Part shown: piece after piece, positions 15,961-24,080 of the stretch | Position numbering within the stretch: the first letter of the stretch is position 1 | Layout: each line of letters opens with the position of its first letter | Assembly: GCF_030063335.1 (NCBI RefSeq) | Contig: NZ_JASISW010000002.1 | Coordinates: 124,001 to 188,000 of the forward strand | Reading direction: 5' to 3' | DNA: 64,000 nucleotides | From: Rhodococcus sp. G-MC3 | GTDB lineage: Bacteria > Actinomycetota > Actinomycetes > Mycobacteriales > Mycobacteriaceae | The notes under the pieces: model-generated | Seen by the model: only the letters and a program-made list of their open reading frames with translations | Told to the model about the DNA's origin: nothing | Databases searched by the model: none | Made by a program: the position numbers and the translations under genes

Positions 15961-16240
15961 TCATGCACTGTCGGTGCGGTCCGTGGTCTCGAATTCGCGT
16001 ACCTCATCTACGGATCGCGCCCACGGCGCGTTCTTTGCCAAGTGGCGTGCAGAACCCGGCACCTCGGGACTGTGCCACCGTTCCTGCAGTCGATGCAGCC
16101 AGATACGCCCCACGGCGGATTCGAACGAGCTGCCGATGTGCATGGTCACCTCGGAATTCGCGCTCGGTGACGCCGGCCGCGAGGGCGTCGCGGGTCGACA
16201 AGGTGAGTGGGGTCCATACCTGTTTTACGCGCGAAGGTTT
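15961..16240 (-). pseudogene. remnant of an AbiEi-type N-terminal domain protein
   Basis: In one minus frame (about 16240 to 16007) the residues LSTRDALAAGVTEREFRG and LVRIRRGAYLAAS match the winged-helix start of AbiEi/DUF559-type proteins that are frequent in Rhodococcus (R..L.AAGVTxRE..., RIRRGAY). The frame has no good start codon, ends within about 80 residues and is overlapped by another short frame (15961-16149). The body of the protein is missing. Best read as a decayed fragment; this 386-bp stretch between the hydrolase and ridA otherwise holds only the ridA promoter region. Confidence 0.35.
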
Positions 16241-16271
16241 ACGGTGCAACTGTGACAGCCCAAGGAGCCCG

Positions 16272-16667
16272 ATGAAGAAGTATGTCGTCTCGCCCGACAC
16301 TGTGTGGGATCCTGGCGCACAGTTGCTGTCGCAGTGCGTCGTCGTGGAGAACGCAGCCAAGACGCTGTACCTGTCCGGCCAGACCGCGATCTCGGCTGAC
16401 GGGCAGTTCGAGGGTACCTCGGACGTCGAGGCGCAGATTCGACTGTCGTTCGAGAACATTCGTCTGATCCTGGACGCCGCGGGTGGAACTCTCGAAGGCG
16501 TGGTCAAGCTGACGGTCTACTTCGCGGACCTGAGCAACCTCGACACATACACCGGAATCCTCGGAGAGTTGTTTCCCGAGACCAGGCCTGCACAGACCGT
16601 CGTCGAGGTCTCTCGTCTCGCGATGCCGGAATTATTGATCGAGATCGACGCTGTAGCTGTTCTCTAA
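16272..16667 (+). CDS. RidA/YjgF-family enamine/imine deaminase
   Basis: 131-residue trimeric RidA-type protein that hydrolyses reactive 2-aminoacrylate and related imines formed by PLP enzymes, such as the threonine ammonia-lyase encoded at 53.8 kb. LYLSGQTAIS and QIRLSFENIRLILDAAGGTLE are family blocks; ETRPAQTVVEVSRLAMPELLIEID holds the substrate-binding Arg and the terminal strand. ATG 16272 has AAGGAG about 5 bp upstream. Its last 4 bp overlap the convergent VKOR gene. Confidence 0.9.
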   Translation: MKKYVVSPDTVWDPGAQLLSQCVVVENAAKTLYLSGQTAISADGQFEGTSDVEAQIRLSFENIRLILDAAGGTLEGVVKLTVYFADLSNLDTYTGILGELFPETRPAQTVVEVSRLAMPELLIEIDAVAVL

Positions 16668-17233
16668 AAAAGGGACGCCCAGTAGTCGGAGAATCTGATA
16701 CCGATCAGGGCGATGACAATGGCGTACCAGACGGCGAGGATGGTCCAGCGCCATTCCAGAAGCAGCCGCGGGATCTTCGAGCTGTGATCGCGGTCGACCA
16801 GCTGTGACAGTGACACTATGAAGATCGGCATCGTCACAACCCACACGACCATGCAGTACGGGCAGAGTGCGCCGATTTGATAGAGGCTTTGGTCGATCAA
16901 CCAGTGAATGAACACTTCACCGAGCAGTGTTCCGAGAGACAGTCCGAGCCAGTACCAGTGCGGAAGTTCGATCTTCGCGAGCGTCAGGATTCCGGTGACG
17001 ACCACGACGGTGAACGCGACGATACCGATGATCGGGTTGGGGAATCCGAACAACGCCGCCTGATCGGTCGTCATCACAGAGCCACACGAGAGCACCGGAT
17101 CGAGGCTGCACGACGGAACGTACGACGCATCCATCAACAGTTCGATGCGTTCGATGGTCAGCGTCAGGGCCGCAGTCAATCCGAAGAGGCCGCCGATGGT
17201 CAGAACCCAGGCGGTGGTCCGGGTCGCCTTCAC
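16664..17233 (-). CDS. vitamin K epoxide reductase (VKOR) family protein
   Basis: 189-residue four- to five-helix membrane protein that re-oxidises a DsbA-type thiol oxidase and passes electrons to quinone. The redox Cys are Cys42 and Cys50 in the periplasmic loop and the CPYC motif at 124-127. It starts with GTG at 17233 and lies downstream of the DsbA-like gene, linked to it by a chain of three 17-bp repeats that act as stop/start overlaps. Together they form the disulfide-forming system used by actinobacteria in place of DsbB. Confidence 0.93.
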   Translation of the reverse strand: MKATRTTAWVLTIGGLFGLTAALTLTIERIELLMDASYVPSCSLDPVLSCGSVMTTDQAALFGFPNPIIGIVAFTVVVVTGILTLAKIELPHWYWLGLSLGTLLGEVFIHWLIDQSLYQIGALCPYCMVVWVVTMPIFIVSLSQLVDRDHSSKIPRLLLEWRWTILAVWYAIVIALIGIRFSDYWASLF

Positions 17234-17298
17234 TGTGCTGCCTCGATCACTGTGCTGTCTCGATCACTGTGCTGTCTCGATCACTGCGCTGCGGTGAT
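17231..17298 (-). repeat. 17-bp tandem repeats forming a three-micro-ORF relay (dsbA to VKOR)
   Basis: Four 17-bp units (17231-17247, 17248-17264, 17265-17281 and the diverged 17282-17298) span the junction. Read on the minus strand, each boundary is GTGA. The DsbA TGA (17283-17281) overlaps GTG 17284; this encodes MIETAQ and stops in the next GTGA; then MIETAQ again; then MIEAAQ, whose stop overlaps the VKOR GTG (17233-17231). The diverged unit is the end of the DsbA gene, which suggests that the original 4-bp overlap of the two genes was copied three times. Confidence 0.85.
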
Positions 17299-18033
17299 TG
17301 CTGCGCGCAGGCCGTCGGGCGTCGGGTTGGAGACTGCGGTGCCGTTCACCGACACCGACGGCGTGCCGGTGACGCCGCCGTCGATGACGGACTGTGTCTG
17401 GCTGGCGACGTAGTCGATGTAGGTGCCGCCGGTGATGCAGCTTGCCACCTCCGGGCTGTCGGCTCCCGCTGCCGTGGCGATGGCGACGAGTTCGTCGTCG
17501 GTCAGGCCATCGCCGCCCTCGGCGGGCTGCTGCTCGAACATCGCCGTGTGCCAGGCGGGCCATACGTCCTTGTTGGAGTCGGCGACGCAGATGCTCGCGT
17601 TCGCCGCTCGCGTGGAGTACTGGGTCGAGGACATGCGGTCGAGGATCGCGATCGGCTTGTAGTCGATCGCGATGGTCCCGTCGGCGACGAGATCGGTGAG
17701 AGTCTCACCGCTGATGGATTCGAACTGCTTGCAGGCCGGGCATTGGAAATCTTCGACGACCGTGACGACAACCTTCGCGTCCGCTGCCCCGACTCGGATG
17801 GCGCCGTCCGCGGTGACCGAGGAGGGCGTAACGGCAGGGGCGGTGGCCGTGCCAGCCGGTGTTGCGGTGGTGTCGTCGGAGTCTTTCGACGCGATATTGA
17901 ATCCGACGACGGCAACCAGCGCGATCAGCACGACGGCGACGGCAACCTGGATGAGGGTCCGGCGCTGCTTGTCCTTCTTGCCTTGGAGTGCGGCTGCGGC
18001 CGCCTGCGCCTTCTTCTTGCTGCTGTCGCTCAC
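17281..18033 (-). CDS. DsbA-like thiol-disulfide oxidase, membrane-anchored
   Basis: 250-residue protein: basic cytoplasmic N-terminus (SDSSKKKAQ to KDKQRR), one membrane anchor at about 26-46, Thr/Ala-rich linker, then a thioredoxin-fold DsbA domain with the CPAC active site at 98-101 (EDFQCPACKQFES) and the cis-Pro loop VTGTPSVSVNG. It introduces disulfides into exported proteins and is recharged by the VKOR protein encoded next. GTG 18033 is chosen because the open frame upstream is low-complexity and promoter-like. Confidence 0.9.
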   Translation of the reverse strand: MSDSSKKKAQAAAAALQGKKDKQRRTLIQVAVAVVLIALVAVVGFNIASKDSDDTTATPAGTATAPAVTPSSVTADGAIRVGAADAKVVVTVVEDFQCPACKQFESISGETLTDLVADGTIAIDYKPIAILDRMSSTQYSTRAANASICVADSNKDVWPAWHTAMFEQQPAEGGDGLTDDELVAIATAAGADSPEVASCITGGTYIDYVASQTQSVIDGGVTGTPSVSVNGTAVSNPTPDGLRAAITAAQ

Positions 18034-18118
18034 TGCGTCGTCCCTCGCTCGCCTGCCGAAAAGTCCTCGGCCAGCATAGGCAGGTAAGCCTGAGGTCAAG
18101 CTGAGTGCTCGGACGCTC

Positions 18119-18553
18119 TCAGGTGAGGGCAACGAGCCGTTCGACGGCAAACCCGTACCCGGCAATGCCCAGGCCTGCGATGACTCCGCTGGCGATGGGG
18201 GAGACGAACGAGTGGTGGCGGAACTCCTCGCGAGCGTGAACGTTGCTGATGTGGACTTCGATGATCGGCACCTCGGGGATGACGAGAGCGTCTCGGAGCG
18301 CGACCGAGGTGTGAGTCAATCCACCCGGGTTGATGACGATGCCCGATGCCTGACCACGTGCCTCGTGGATCCAGTCGATGATCTGGCCTTCGTGGTTTGA
18401 CTGCTCGGCGCGGATGGTTCGGCCATGCTTGGCTGCGGTCTTCTCGCATAGCGCGACTACGTCGTCGAGCGTCTCGTGGCCGTACACCTCGGGTTGCCGG
18501 GTGCCGAGCATGTTCAGATTCGGTCCGTTGATCACCAAGATGTGTCCAGCCAT
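18119..18553 (-). CDS. aroQ: type II 3-dehydroquinate dehydratase
   Basis: 144-residue dodecameric AroQ of the shikimate pathway, converting 3-dehydroquinate to 3-dehydroshikimate. Signature blocks: [20 protein letters not shown] with the catalytic Tyr24, [32 protein letters not shown] and [20 protein letters not shown] with the catalytic His. ATG 18553 has AGGA upstream at long spacing; GTG 18565 would add four residues. It is not next to other aro genes here. Divergent from the MFS gene. Confidence 0.93.
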   Translation of the reverse strand: MAGHILVINGPNLNMLGTRQPEVYGHETLDDVVALCEKTAAKHGRTIRAEQSNHEGQIIDWIHEARGQASGIVINPGGLTHTSVALRDALVIPEVPIIEVHISNVHAREEFRHHSFVSPIASGVIAGLGIAGYGFAVERLVALT

Positions 18554-18620
18554 GTCATTGCTCACTTTCCTGGTGATCGATTACTGCCGGGTGCAATCTT
18601 TTCACAGCGGCCTTGGCAGA

Positions 18621-19907
18621 ATGTCCCCAGTGAGAACTGTGTGGGTGGTCTGGGGCGCCGGTGTCTTCGCCTACATCGTCGGGGTTCTCCACCGGACATC
18701 ATTCGGTGTCGCGGGCCTCGATGCAGCCGACCGGTTCTCGATCAGCCCATCGTTGCTGTCCTCGTTCGTCGTCCTGCAGGTGATCGTCTACGCAGCGATG
18801 CAGATTCCTGCCGGGGTAGTTCTCGACCGGGTCGGTTCGCGCAAGATGATCGCACTCGGCGCCCTGCTGATGACGATTGCGCAGGTCACGCTCGCGGTGA
18901 CGGAGTCGCTGCCGTTGGCGGTCGCGGCGCGTGCGCTGGTGGGAGTCGGTGATGCGCTGACGTTCATCTCGGTGCTGCGACTCGTACCTCGCTGGTTCAA
19001 GCCTCGCCAGGTACCGATCGTGTCCCAGTTGACGGGTCTGCTCGGTCAGATGGGGCAGATACTGTCGGCGGTTCCGTTTCTCATTCTGTTGAACGGGCCC
19101 GGGTGGACGTTCGCGTTCGGTACCGCTGCCTCGCTCGGTCTCGTCGCGTTCGTACTGGCATTGGCGTTGATCCGCGACGTGCCCGCCGGGATGGACATCG
19201 TCGAGAACAGGACTTCGCTGCGCGAGACGTTGGCGACGATCGGCCAGGTCTGGAAGCGTCATGGCACGCGGTTGGGATTCTTCAGCCACATGGGTACGCA
19301 ATTCTCCATCACGGTGTTCGCGTTGCTGTGGGGGATTCCGTATCTGACGTCGGCGCAGGGATTGTCGGCATCGACGGCGGGTGCTCTGCTCTCGGTGTCG
19401 GTCGTGTCGGCGATCTTGTCCGGCATCGGTCTGGGAATTCTGACGGGTCGCTATCCGATGAGGCGGTCGTGGATGGTGCTGACGGTCATGGTCAGTAATG
19501 CCGTGATGTGGGCGATCGTGCTGGCGCTGCCGGGGCCTGCGCCGCTCTGGTTGCTCGTGCTTCTGGTCGTGGTCATTTCAGTGGGCGGTCCCGGCTCGGT
19601 GATCGGATTCGACTACGCGCGCACGTTCAATCCGAGTGCGAACCTCGGCACTGCGCAGGGCATGGTCAATATCGGCGGATTCCTCGCATCGCTGCTGGTG
19701 ATCGCGTCCATCGGCTGGGTACTCCAGGCCATGGGCGGGTACACCTTCGACGCGTTCAGGGTCGCGTTTCTTGTGCAATATCCGGTGTGGATCGTTGCGA
19801 TCACCGGCGTTCTGCTGACTCGTCGCAAGACCCGAAGGCAACTGGCCGATGAAGGCATCCATCCGCACACGATGCGTGAAATTTTGCACCGATTCAGGAA
19901 CCGCTGA
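18621..19907 (+). CDS. MFS transporter (12 helices)
   Basis: 428-residue major facilitator protein. The first half has VWVVWGAGVFAYIVGVLHRTS and the motif A-like loop GVVLDRVGSRKMIALG between helices 2 and 3; the second half begins near the central loop DIVENRTSLRETLATIG. Twelve hydrophobic segments can be counted. It resembles general anion or sugar-phosphate-type symporters, but the substrate cannot be assigned. Start ATG 18621; GTG 18630 is an alternative. It stands alone. Confidence 0.85.
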   Translation: MSPVRTVWVVWGAGVFAYIVGVLHRTSFGVAGLDAADRFSISPSLLSSFVVLQVIVYAAMQIPAGVVLDRVGSRKMIALGALLMTIAQVTLAVTESLPLAVAARALVGVGDALTFISVLRLVPRWFKPRQVPIVSQLTGLLGQMGQILSAVPFLILLNGPGWTFAFGTAASLGLVAFVLALALIRDVPAGMDIVENRTSLRETLATIGQVWKRHGTRLGFFSHMGTQFSITVFALLWGIPYLTSAQGLSASTAGALLSVSVVSAILSGIGLGILTGRYPMRRSWMVLTVMVSNAVMWAIVLALPGPAPLWLLVLLVVVISVGGPGSVIGFDYARTFNPSANLGTAQGMVNIGGFLASLLVIASIGWVLQAMGGYTFDAFRVAFLVQYPVWIVAITGVLLTRRKTRRQLADEGIHPHTMREILHRFRNR

Positions 19908-20003
19908 AACCACGTTGCATTTCTCACGTGCCGACGCGCATGCTGGTAGTCCGAATTTAGTTGTGTGCGGTAAGCAAACATATCGTAAAGGTGTGACCAA
20001 GCG

Positions 20004-21704
20004 GTGGTATCCCAATCTGATGTGACGAAGACCGAGACAGGCGAGTACAGCCACCGGGAGATCATGACGATCCTGTCGGGGCTGATGATGGGAATGTTCC
20101 TCGCGGCTCTCGATCAGACGATCGTTGCCACGTCGGTGCGCACGATCGCCGACGATCTGAACGGCTTCTCGGTGCTCGCGTGGGTAACCACGGCGTACCT
20201 GATCACCTCGACCGTCTCGACGCCGCTGTACGGCAAGCTGTCCGACCTGTACGGACGCAAACCGTTCTTCATGACGGCGATCTCGATCTTCGTGATCGGC
20301 TCGATGCTCTGCGGAATCTCGACGTCGATGTACGAGCTTGCCGCCTTCCGCGCAGTGCAGGGTCTAGGGGCCGGTGGTCTGATGTCGATGGCGCTGGCCA
20401 TCGTCGGCGACATCGTTCCGCCCCGCGAACGCGCGAAATACCAGGGTTACTTTCTGGCAGTCTTCGGCACGTCGAGCGTGCTCGGCCCGGTCGTCGGCGG
20501 ATTGCTCGCCGGCCAGTCATCGATCCTCGGCATCACCGGTTGGCGCTGGGTTTTCTACATCAACGTTCCCCTCGGCATCCTCGCGCTCGCGGTGGTGTGG
20601 CGAGTGCTCAACCTCCCGGTGAACCGCCGCGATGCCCGCGTCGACTGGTGGGGTGCGGTGCTGCTGAGCGTGGGTCTGGTGCCGCTGCTGATCATCGCCG
20701 AGCAAGGCCGTGTGTGGGGCTGGGGTTCGACACGCGCGCTCGCCTGCTTCGGGATCGGCATCGTCGGCGTCATCGCGTTCGTGCTGGCCGAGATCAAAAT
20801 GGGCGACGACGCCCTCATCCCGATGCGGTTCTTCCGCAACCGATTGTTTGCATTGTGTATCGCAGTGAGCGTCATCGCCGGTGCCGCGATGTTCGGTGGG
20901 ATATCCCTGCTGCCGCAGTATCTCCAGGTCGTCAAAGGCTCGTCGCCCACACTGGCCGGGTACCAGACGCTTCCTCTCGTCGGTGCACTGATGGTCAGCT
21001 CGATCGTGTCCGGCCGGATGATCTCCAAAACCGGTCGCTACAAAATCTTTCCGATCGTCGGCACCGCTCTGATGGCGATAGCAATGTTCACCTTCCACTA
21101 CGTGCACGCCGATACTCCGCTCTGGCAGACCATGGTCGTCATGGGTGTGTTCGGCGCCGGGCTCGGTTCGATGATGCAGCCGCTGACACTTGCGATTCAG
21201 AACGCGATGCCCCCGAAGGACATGGGTGTCTCGACGTCCGCGGCGACATTCTTCCGGCAGATCGGTGCGACCCTCGGTGTCGCCGTTTTCCTGTCGATGC
21301 TGTTCACGCAGCTCACTCCGAAGACAACCGACGCACTGACCGCTGCTGCGGAGAAGCCCGAGTTTCAGGCCGCGGTGAAGGCAGCGTCGACAAGCGGCGA
21401 TCCCCTGGAAACAGGGTTCGCCAATGCGTTGATTGCTCGTGATCCCTCGATCGCCGGTAGCGCTTTGGTGGATTCGTCGTTCATCCAGAAACTGGACTCG
21501 GCGCTCGCCGAACCGTTCCGGATCGGATTCTCCGACGCAATGGACTACGTCTTCCTCGCGGTGTCGATCTTGATGGTCGTCGGTTTCGTACTGGTCCTCT
21601 TCGTCAAGGAGGTTCCGCTGCGAACGATGTCCGGCTTGGCCGCGGCCAAGCAGGAACGAGACGCCGAGGCCGCTAGCGCTGCCGAGAAGAAGGACCTGGA
21701 GTAG
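20004..21704 (+). CDS. EmrB/QacA-family (DHA2) multidrug efflux MFS transporter
   Basis: 566-residue drug:proton antiporter with about 14 helices. Motif D1 at the N-terminus (GLMMGMFLAALDQTIVATSVRTI), motif A STPLYGKLSDLYGRKPFF, the long antiporter motif C region (GYFLAVFGTSSVLGPVVGGLL) and a charged C-terminal tail (AKQERDAEAASAAEKKDLE). Start GTG 20004, AAAGG 12 bp upstream. No regulator is adjacent. A hairpin follows about 25 bp after the stop. Confidence 0.9.
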   Translation: MVSQSDVTKTETGEYSHREIMTILSGLMMGMFLAALDQTIVATSVRTIADDLNGFSVLAWVTTAYLITSTVSTPLYGKLSDLYGRKPFFMTAISIFVIGSMLCGISTSMYELAAFRAVQGLGAGGLMSMALAIVGDIVPPRERAKYQGYFLAVFGTSSVLGPVVGGLLAGQSSILGITGWRWVFYINVPLGILALAVVWRVLNLPVNRRDARVDWWGAVLLSVGLVPLLIIAEQGRVWGWGSTRALACFGIGIVGVIAFVLAEIKMGDDALIPMRFFRNRLFALCIAVSVIAGAAMFGGISLLPQYLQVVKGSSPTLAGYQTLPLVGALMVSSIVSGRMISKTGRYKIFPIVGTALMAIAMFTFHYVHADTPLWQTMVVMGVFGAGLGSMMQPLTLAIQNAMPPKDMGVSTSAATFFRQIGATLGVAVFLSMLFTQLTPKTTDALTAAAEKPEFQAAVKAASTSGDPLETGFANALIARDPSIAGSALVDSSFIQKLDSALAEPFRIGFSDAMDYVFLAVSILMVVGFVLVLFVKEVPLRTMSGLAAAKQERDAEAASAAEKKDLE

Positions 21705-21727
21705 ACGGCTCCGCCGCGTGTGCGTGG

Positions 21728-21751
21728 GAATACACAGCAGGGTGTGTATTC
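21728..21751. terminator. hairpin after the DHA2 transporter gene
   Basis: GAATACACA (21728-21736) pairs perfectly with TGTGTATTC (21743-21751) across a 6-nt loop, starting 23 bp after the transporter stop. No T-tract follows. A probable terminator by position. The remainder of the 341-bp stretch 21705-22045 holds no convincing gene (a 77-codon Arg-rich frame there looks spurious) and contains the SOS box described next. Confidence 0.5.
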
Positions 21752-21998
21752 GCACTCACAATGAAGTATTTCTGATCTTCCGTCGAGGGCACACTTTCTT
21801 GCAGGTTCGACGGCATATGCGACGGCGTCGGGTAGGAATCCACGGGAAGAAAGCGACCGTTCTGTCCTGCTGGTTGGCACGAGATGGACGACGCCGGAGG
21901 GGTGGCTGGGAAGCAAGCAACGCAGTCGAAGTGTCGAGTGCGGAGGGTTAGAGATCGTCGAAGAAACCTGTCGGTGGCCCGCGGTAGTCTCTTGATAT

Positions 21999-22014
21999 TC
22001 GAACATCAGTTCGA
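21999..22014. promoter_or_regulatory. LexA SOS box upstream of the HNH/DUF222 gene
   Basis: TCGAAC-ATCA-GTTCGA is an exact match to the mycobacterial-type SOS box TCGAAC-N4-GTTCGA. It lies 32 bp before the ATG of the DUF222/HNH gene, and a TTGATA hexamer just upstream (21992-21997) could be the -35. This predicts LexA repression and induction by DNA damage, as reported for several 13E12-repeat genes of mycobacteria. Confidence 0.8.
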
Positions 22015-22045
22015 GTAGCTGGGAATCGCGACACCGGGGGGTGGC

Positions 22046-23968
22046 ATGACAATCGTCGACGATAGAGCCGTGCTTGCCGACGTGCTTGCCGCCGGCCGTG
22101 CGGCGAACGCAGCAGTAGCGGCATCGCTGGCTGATATGGCCCGCTACTACGAGTCTCGTTCGGAATACCCTGAAGCGGCTGCTGATGCACAGTTCGACCA
22201 CCGGACGGTGCACACGTCGGCAATCGCCGAGCTGGCCGCAGCACTGGCTACCACCTATCAGACGGTCGATGAATTACTCCGCCAGTGGTGGTCGATCACG
22301 CCGCTCGTCCGCGACGCCTTCGCCGACGGCCGGATCGGTTTGGCCGAGGTCAGGAAGATCCGCGAACACACACTGGGTGCGCGATCGGAGCTGATTTTCG
22401 AACTGGAATCCGAGTTCGTCAGGTGCGCGGTCGCTCTCGCTCCACCCGAACTTGGTCGCGAAATCGACCGCTTGCTCAACGACGCGGACCCCGATTGGGA
22501 TCGGGAATCGCGGAAGCGCGCGGCTGCGACCGAGCGAAAGGTGCGGATTACCCCACTGGCGCGCGGAATGGGTCGTGTCTCGACCACTGTCACCGGTGCC
22601 GAGAGTGTCGAAATGGCCGATCGAATCGAAGCTGAACTGAAAAAGGTGTGCCCTCGGGATCCACGGTCGCTCGACCAACTCCGTGCGCAGGCGGTAGTCG
22701 AGCTCTTCCGTAAGGGGTCGCTGAGCTGCGAGTGCGGTGAGCCTGGTTGCGTGCTGACACTCTCCGAACCGGTGACTGACAGGGCCGCCGGTAGCCCGGT
22801 CCCAGACGACGACGCAGAGCCAGGCAAGTCTCCGGACGCGAAAACTGATGTCGCACAGCGTAAGACATCCGACTCTCCGGGAGGTGATGGGCCGGGAAGC
22901 GATGGGCCGACCTCCGGGGTTGGTTCGTGCGATTCGGCGCGGCCCGGTAATGCTGCTGGGCCCAGTCAGGGCTGCACCGGTGCCGCCGCCGGCCGCCGTG
23001 CACCGACGACCGCCTACGTCATCCACATTTCAGCTGACCTCGAGACGATCCTCGGCATCGGGAACCGCGCTGCGCACCTGCATGGTTACGGCCCGGTGGA
23101 TGCTGCAACGGCTAGGGCCATGGCGGCCGACTCCACCTGGCAGATTACTTTCACGGCTTCGCGAAAATACCTCGACCTACTCACCGGGGGAGAGGACTGC
23201 CTCGACGACCACTCCGACTGGGATCGACCAGACCCTCCGCCGGATACCGATCAACCCGCAGCATGCGAATGCACTTGCTGCGATCACGACTGCACCGCGA
23301 CCGAGTTCGACGATCGCGTCGCGTACTTTCTCGACCAGGCGATGCGGCGCGAGAACGATACCGCTGCCGAATTTCCCGACGGAGTGACCACGCCCACCGC
23401 GCAACAGATACGCGAGGACATCCAGCGGCTCCGAGAACTCGCGAACGAACAGGCGAAGAAAGCAGGTACCGAATGCGATCTCGTGCTGGGGCGTACGCGA
23501 AAAATTCCGGCCGGGTTCCTTCCCTCCGACCTGACCCCGTCGAGCGAAAGGCGGCGAGGGGCAGGCAAACTCATCGACTACTGGCGAAAGGTCGTCGAAA
23601 AGAATCCGAGCAAAAGTCACGCGGTGTACCCGGACGGGCATGGCGGCCACCGCACTCCACCGCCTGGCGCCCTCACTTACGCGCCCGGAGCGACGCTGGC
23701 TGCCCTGGTGCGAGCCGAACATCCGGTGTGCCTGCATCCACGGTGCTCGGTACCGTCGGCTCGGTGCGATCTGGACCATATCGTCGAGTTCGACCATGAC
23801 GATCCCGCCGCGGGCGGGTGGACCATCCGCACCAACCTCGGTCCGTTCTGCAGGCTGCATCACAACTTGAAAACCGCCAAGGCCTGGTCCACCGAACGCC
23901 TGCCCGAGGGTGTCGTCCACCTCACTGATCCGCTCGGCAACCACCACTTCAGTGCGCCCGAGCTGTGA
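22046..23968 (+). CDS. DUF222 / 13E12-repeat family HNH endonuclease-like protein
   Basis: 640-residue protein. The N-terminal two thirds is the DUF222 region (DGRIGLAEVRKIREHTL, RDPRSLDQLRAQAVVEL). An insert of about 100 residues rich in Gly/Ser/Pro (about 245-320) follows, then a Cys-rich segment (CECTCCDHDC), and the C-terminal HNH fold CLHPRCSVPSARCDLDHI with NLGPFCRLHHNLKTAK, which keeps the CxxxC-type Zn ligands and the DLDHI and LHHNLK catalytic motifs. Such genes are often repeated in actinobacterial genomes; the role is unproven. The LexA box upstream points to a DNA-damage-linked function. Confidence 0.88.
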   Translation: MTIVDDRAVLADVLAAGRAANAAVAASLADMARYYESRSEYPEAAADAQFDHRTVHTSAIAELAAALATTYQTVDELLRQWWSITPLVRDAFADGRIGLAEVRKIREHTLGARSELIFELESEFVRCAVALAPPELGREIDRLLNDADPDWDRESRKRAAATERKVRITPLARGMGRVSTTVTGAESVEMADRIEAELKKVCPRDPRSLDQLRAQAVVELFRKGSLSCECGEPGCVLTLSEPVTDRAAGSPVPDDDAEPGKSPDAKTDVAQRKTSDSPGGDGPGSDGPTSGVGSCDSARPGNAAGPSQGCTGAAAGRRAPTTAYVIHISADLETILGIGNRAAHLHGYGPVDAATARAMAADSTWQITFTASRKYLDLLTGGEDCLDDHSDWDRPDPPPDTDQPAACECTCCDHDCTATEFDDRVAYFLDQAMRRENDTAAEFPDGVTTPTAQQIREDIQRLRELANEQAKKAGTECDLVLGRTRKIPAGFLPSDLTPSSERRRGAGKLIDYWRKVVEKNPSKSHAVYPDGHGGHRTPPPGALTYAPGATLAALVRAEHPVCLHPRCSVPSARCDLDHIVEFDHDDPAAGGWTIRTNLGPFCRLHHNLKTAKAWSTERLPEGVVHLTDPLGNHHFSAPEL

Positions 23969-24080
23969 CGGGAGACGTTCACAGCAACCACGCAGCCTGC
24001 TCCCAGGGTGGCCGGAACCTCGCTAGTCACTGTGGTACCCGACATCTTCTCCAACTTTTCAAAGGTCTTGGAGGACCACT

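Noticed and set aside
20517-21755. 412-codon open frame antisense to the DHA2 transporter
   Set aside because: Its His/Arg/Glu-rich composition is the complement of membrane helices; no motif and no ribosome-binding site.
21718-21951. 77-codon frame in the gap before the DUF222 gene
   Set aside because: Arg-rich composition, overlaps the hairpin after the transporter, poor start context and no similarity that I can recognise.
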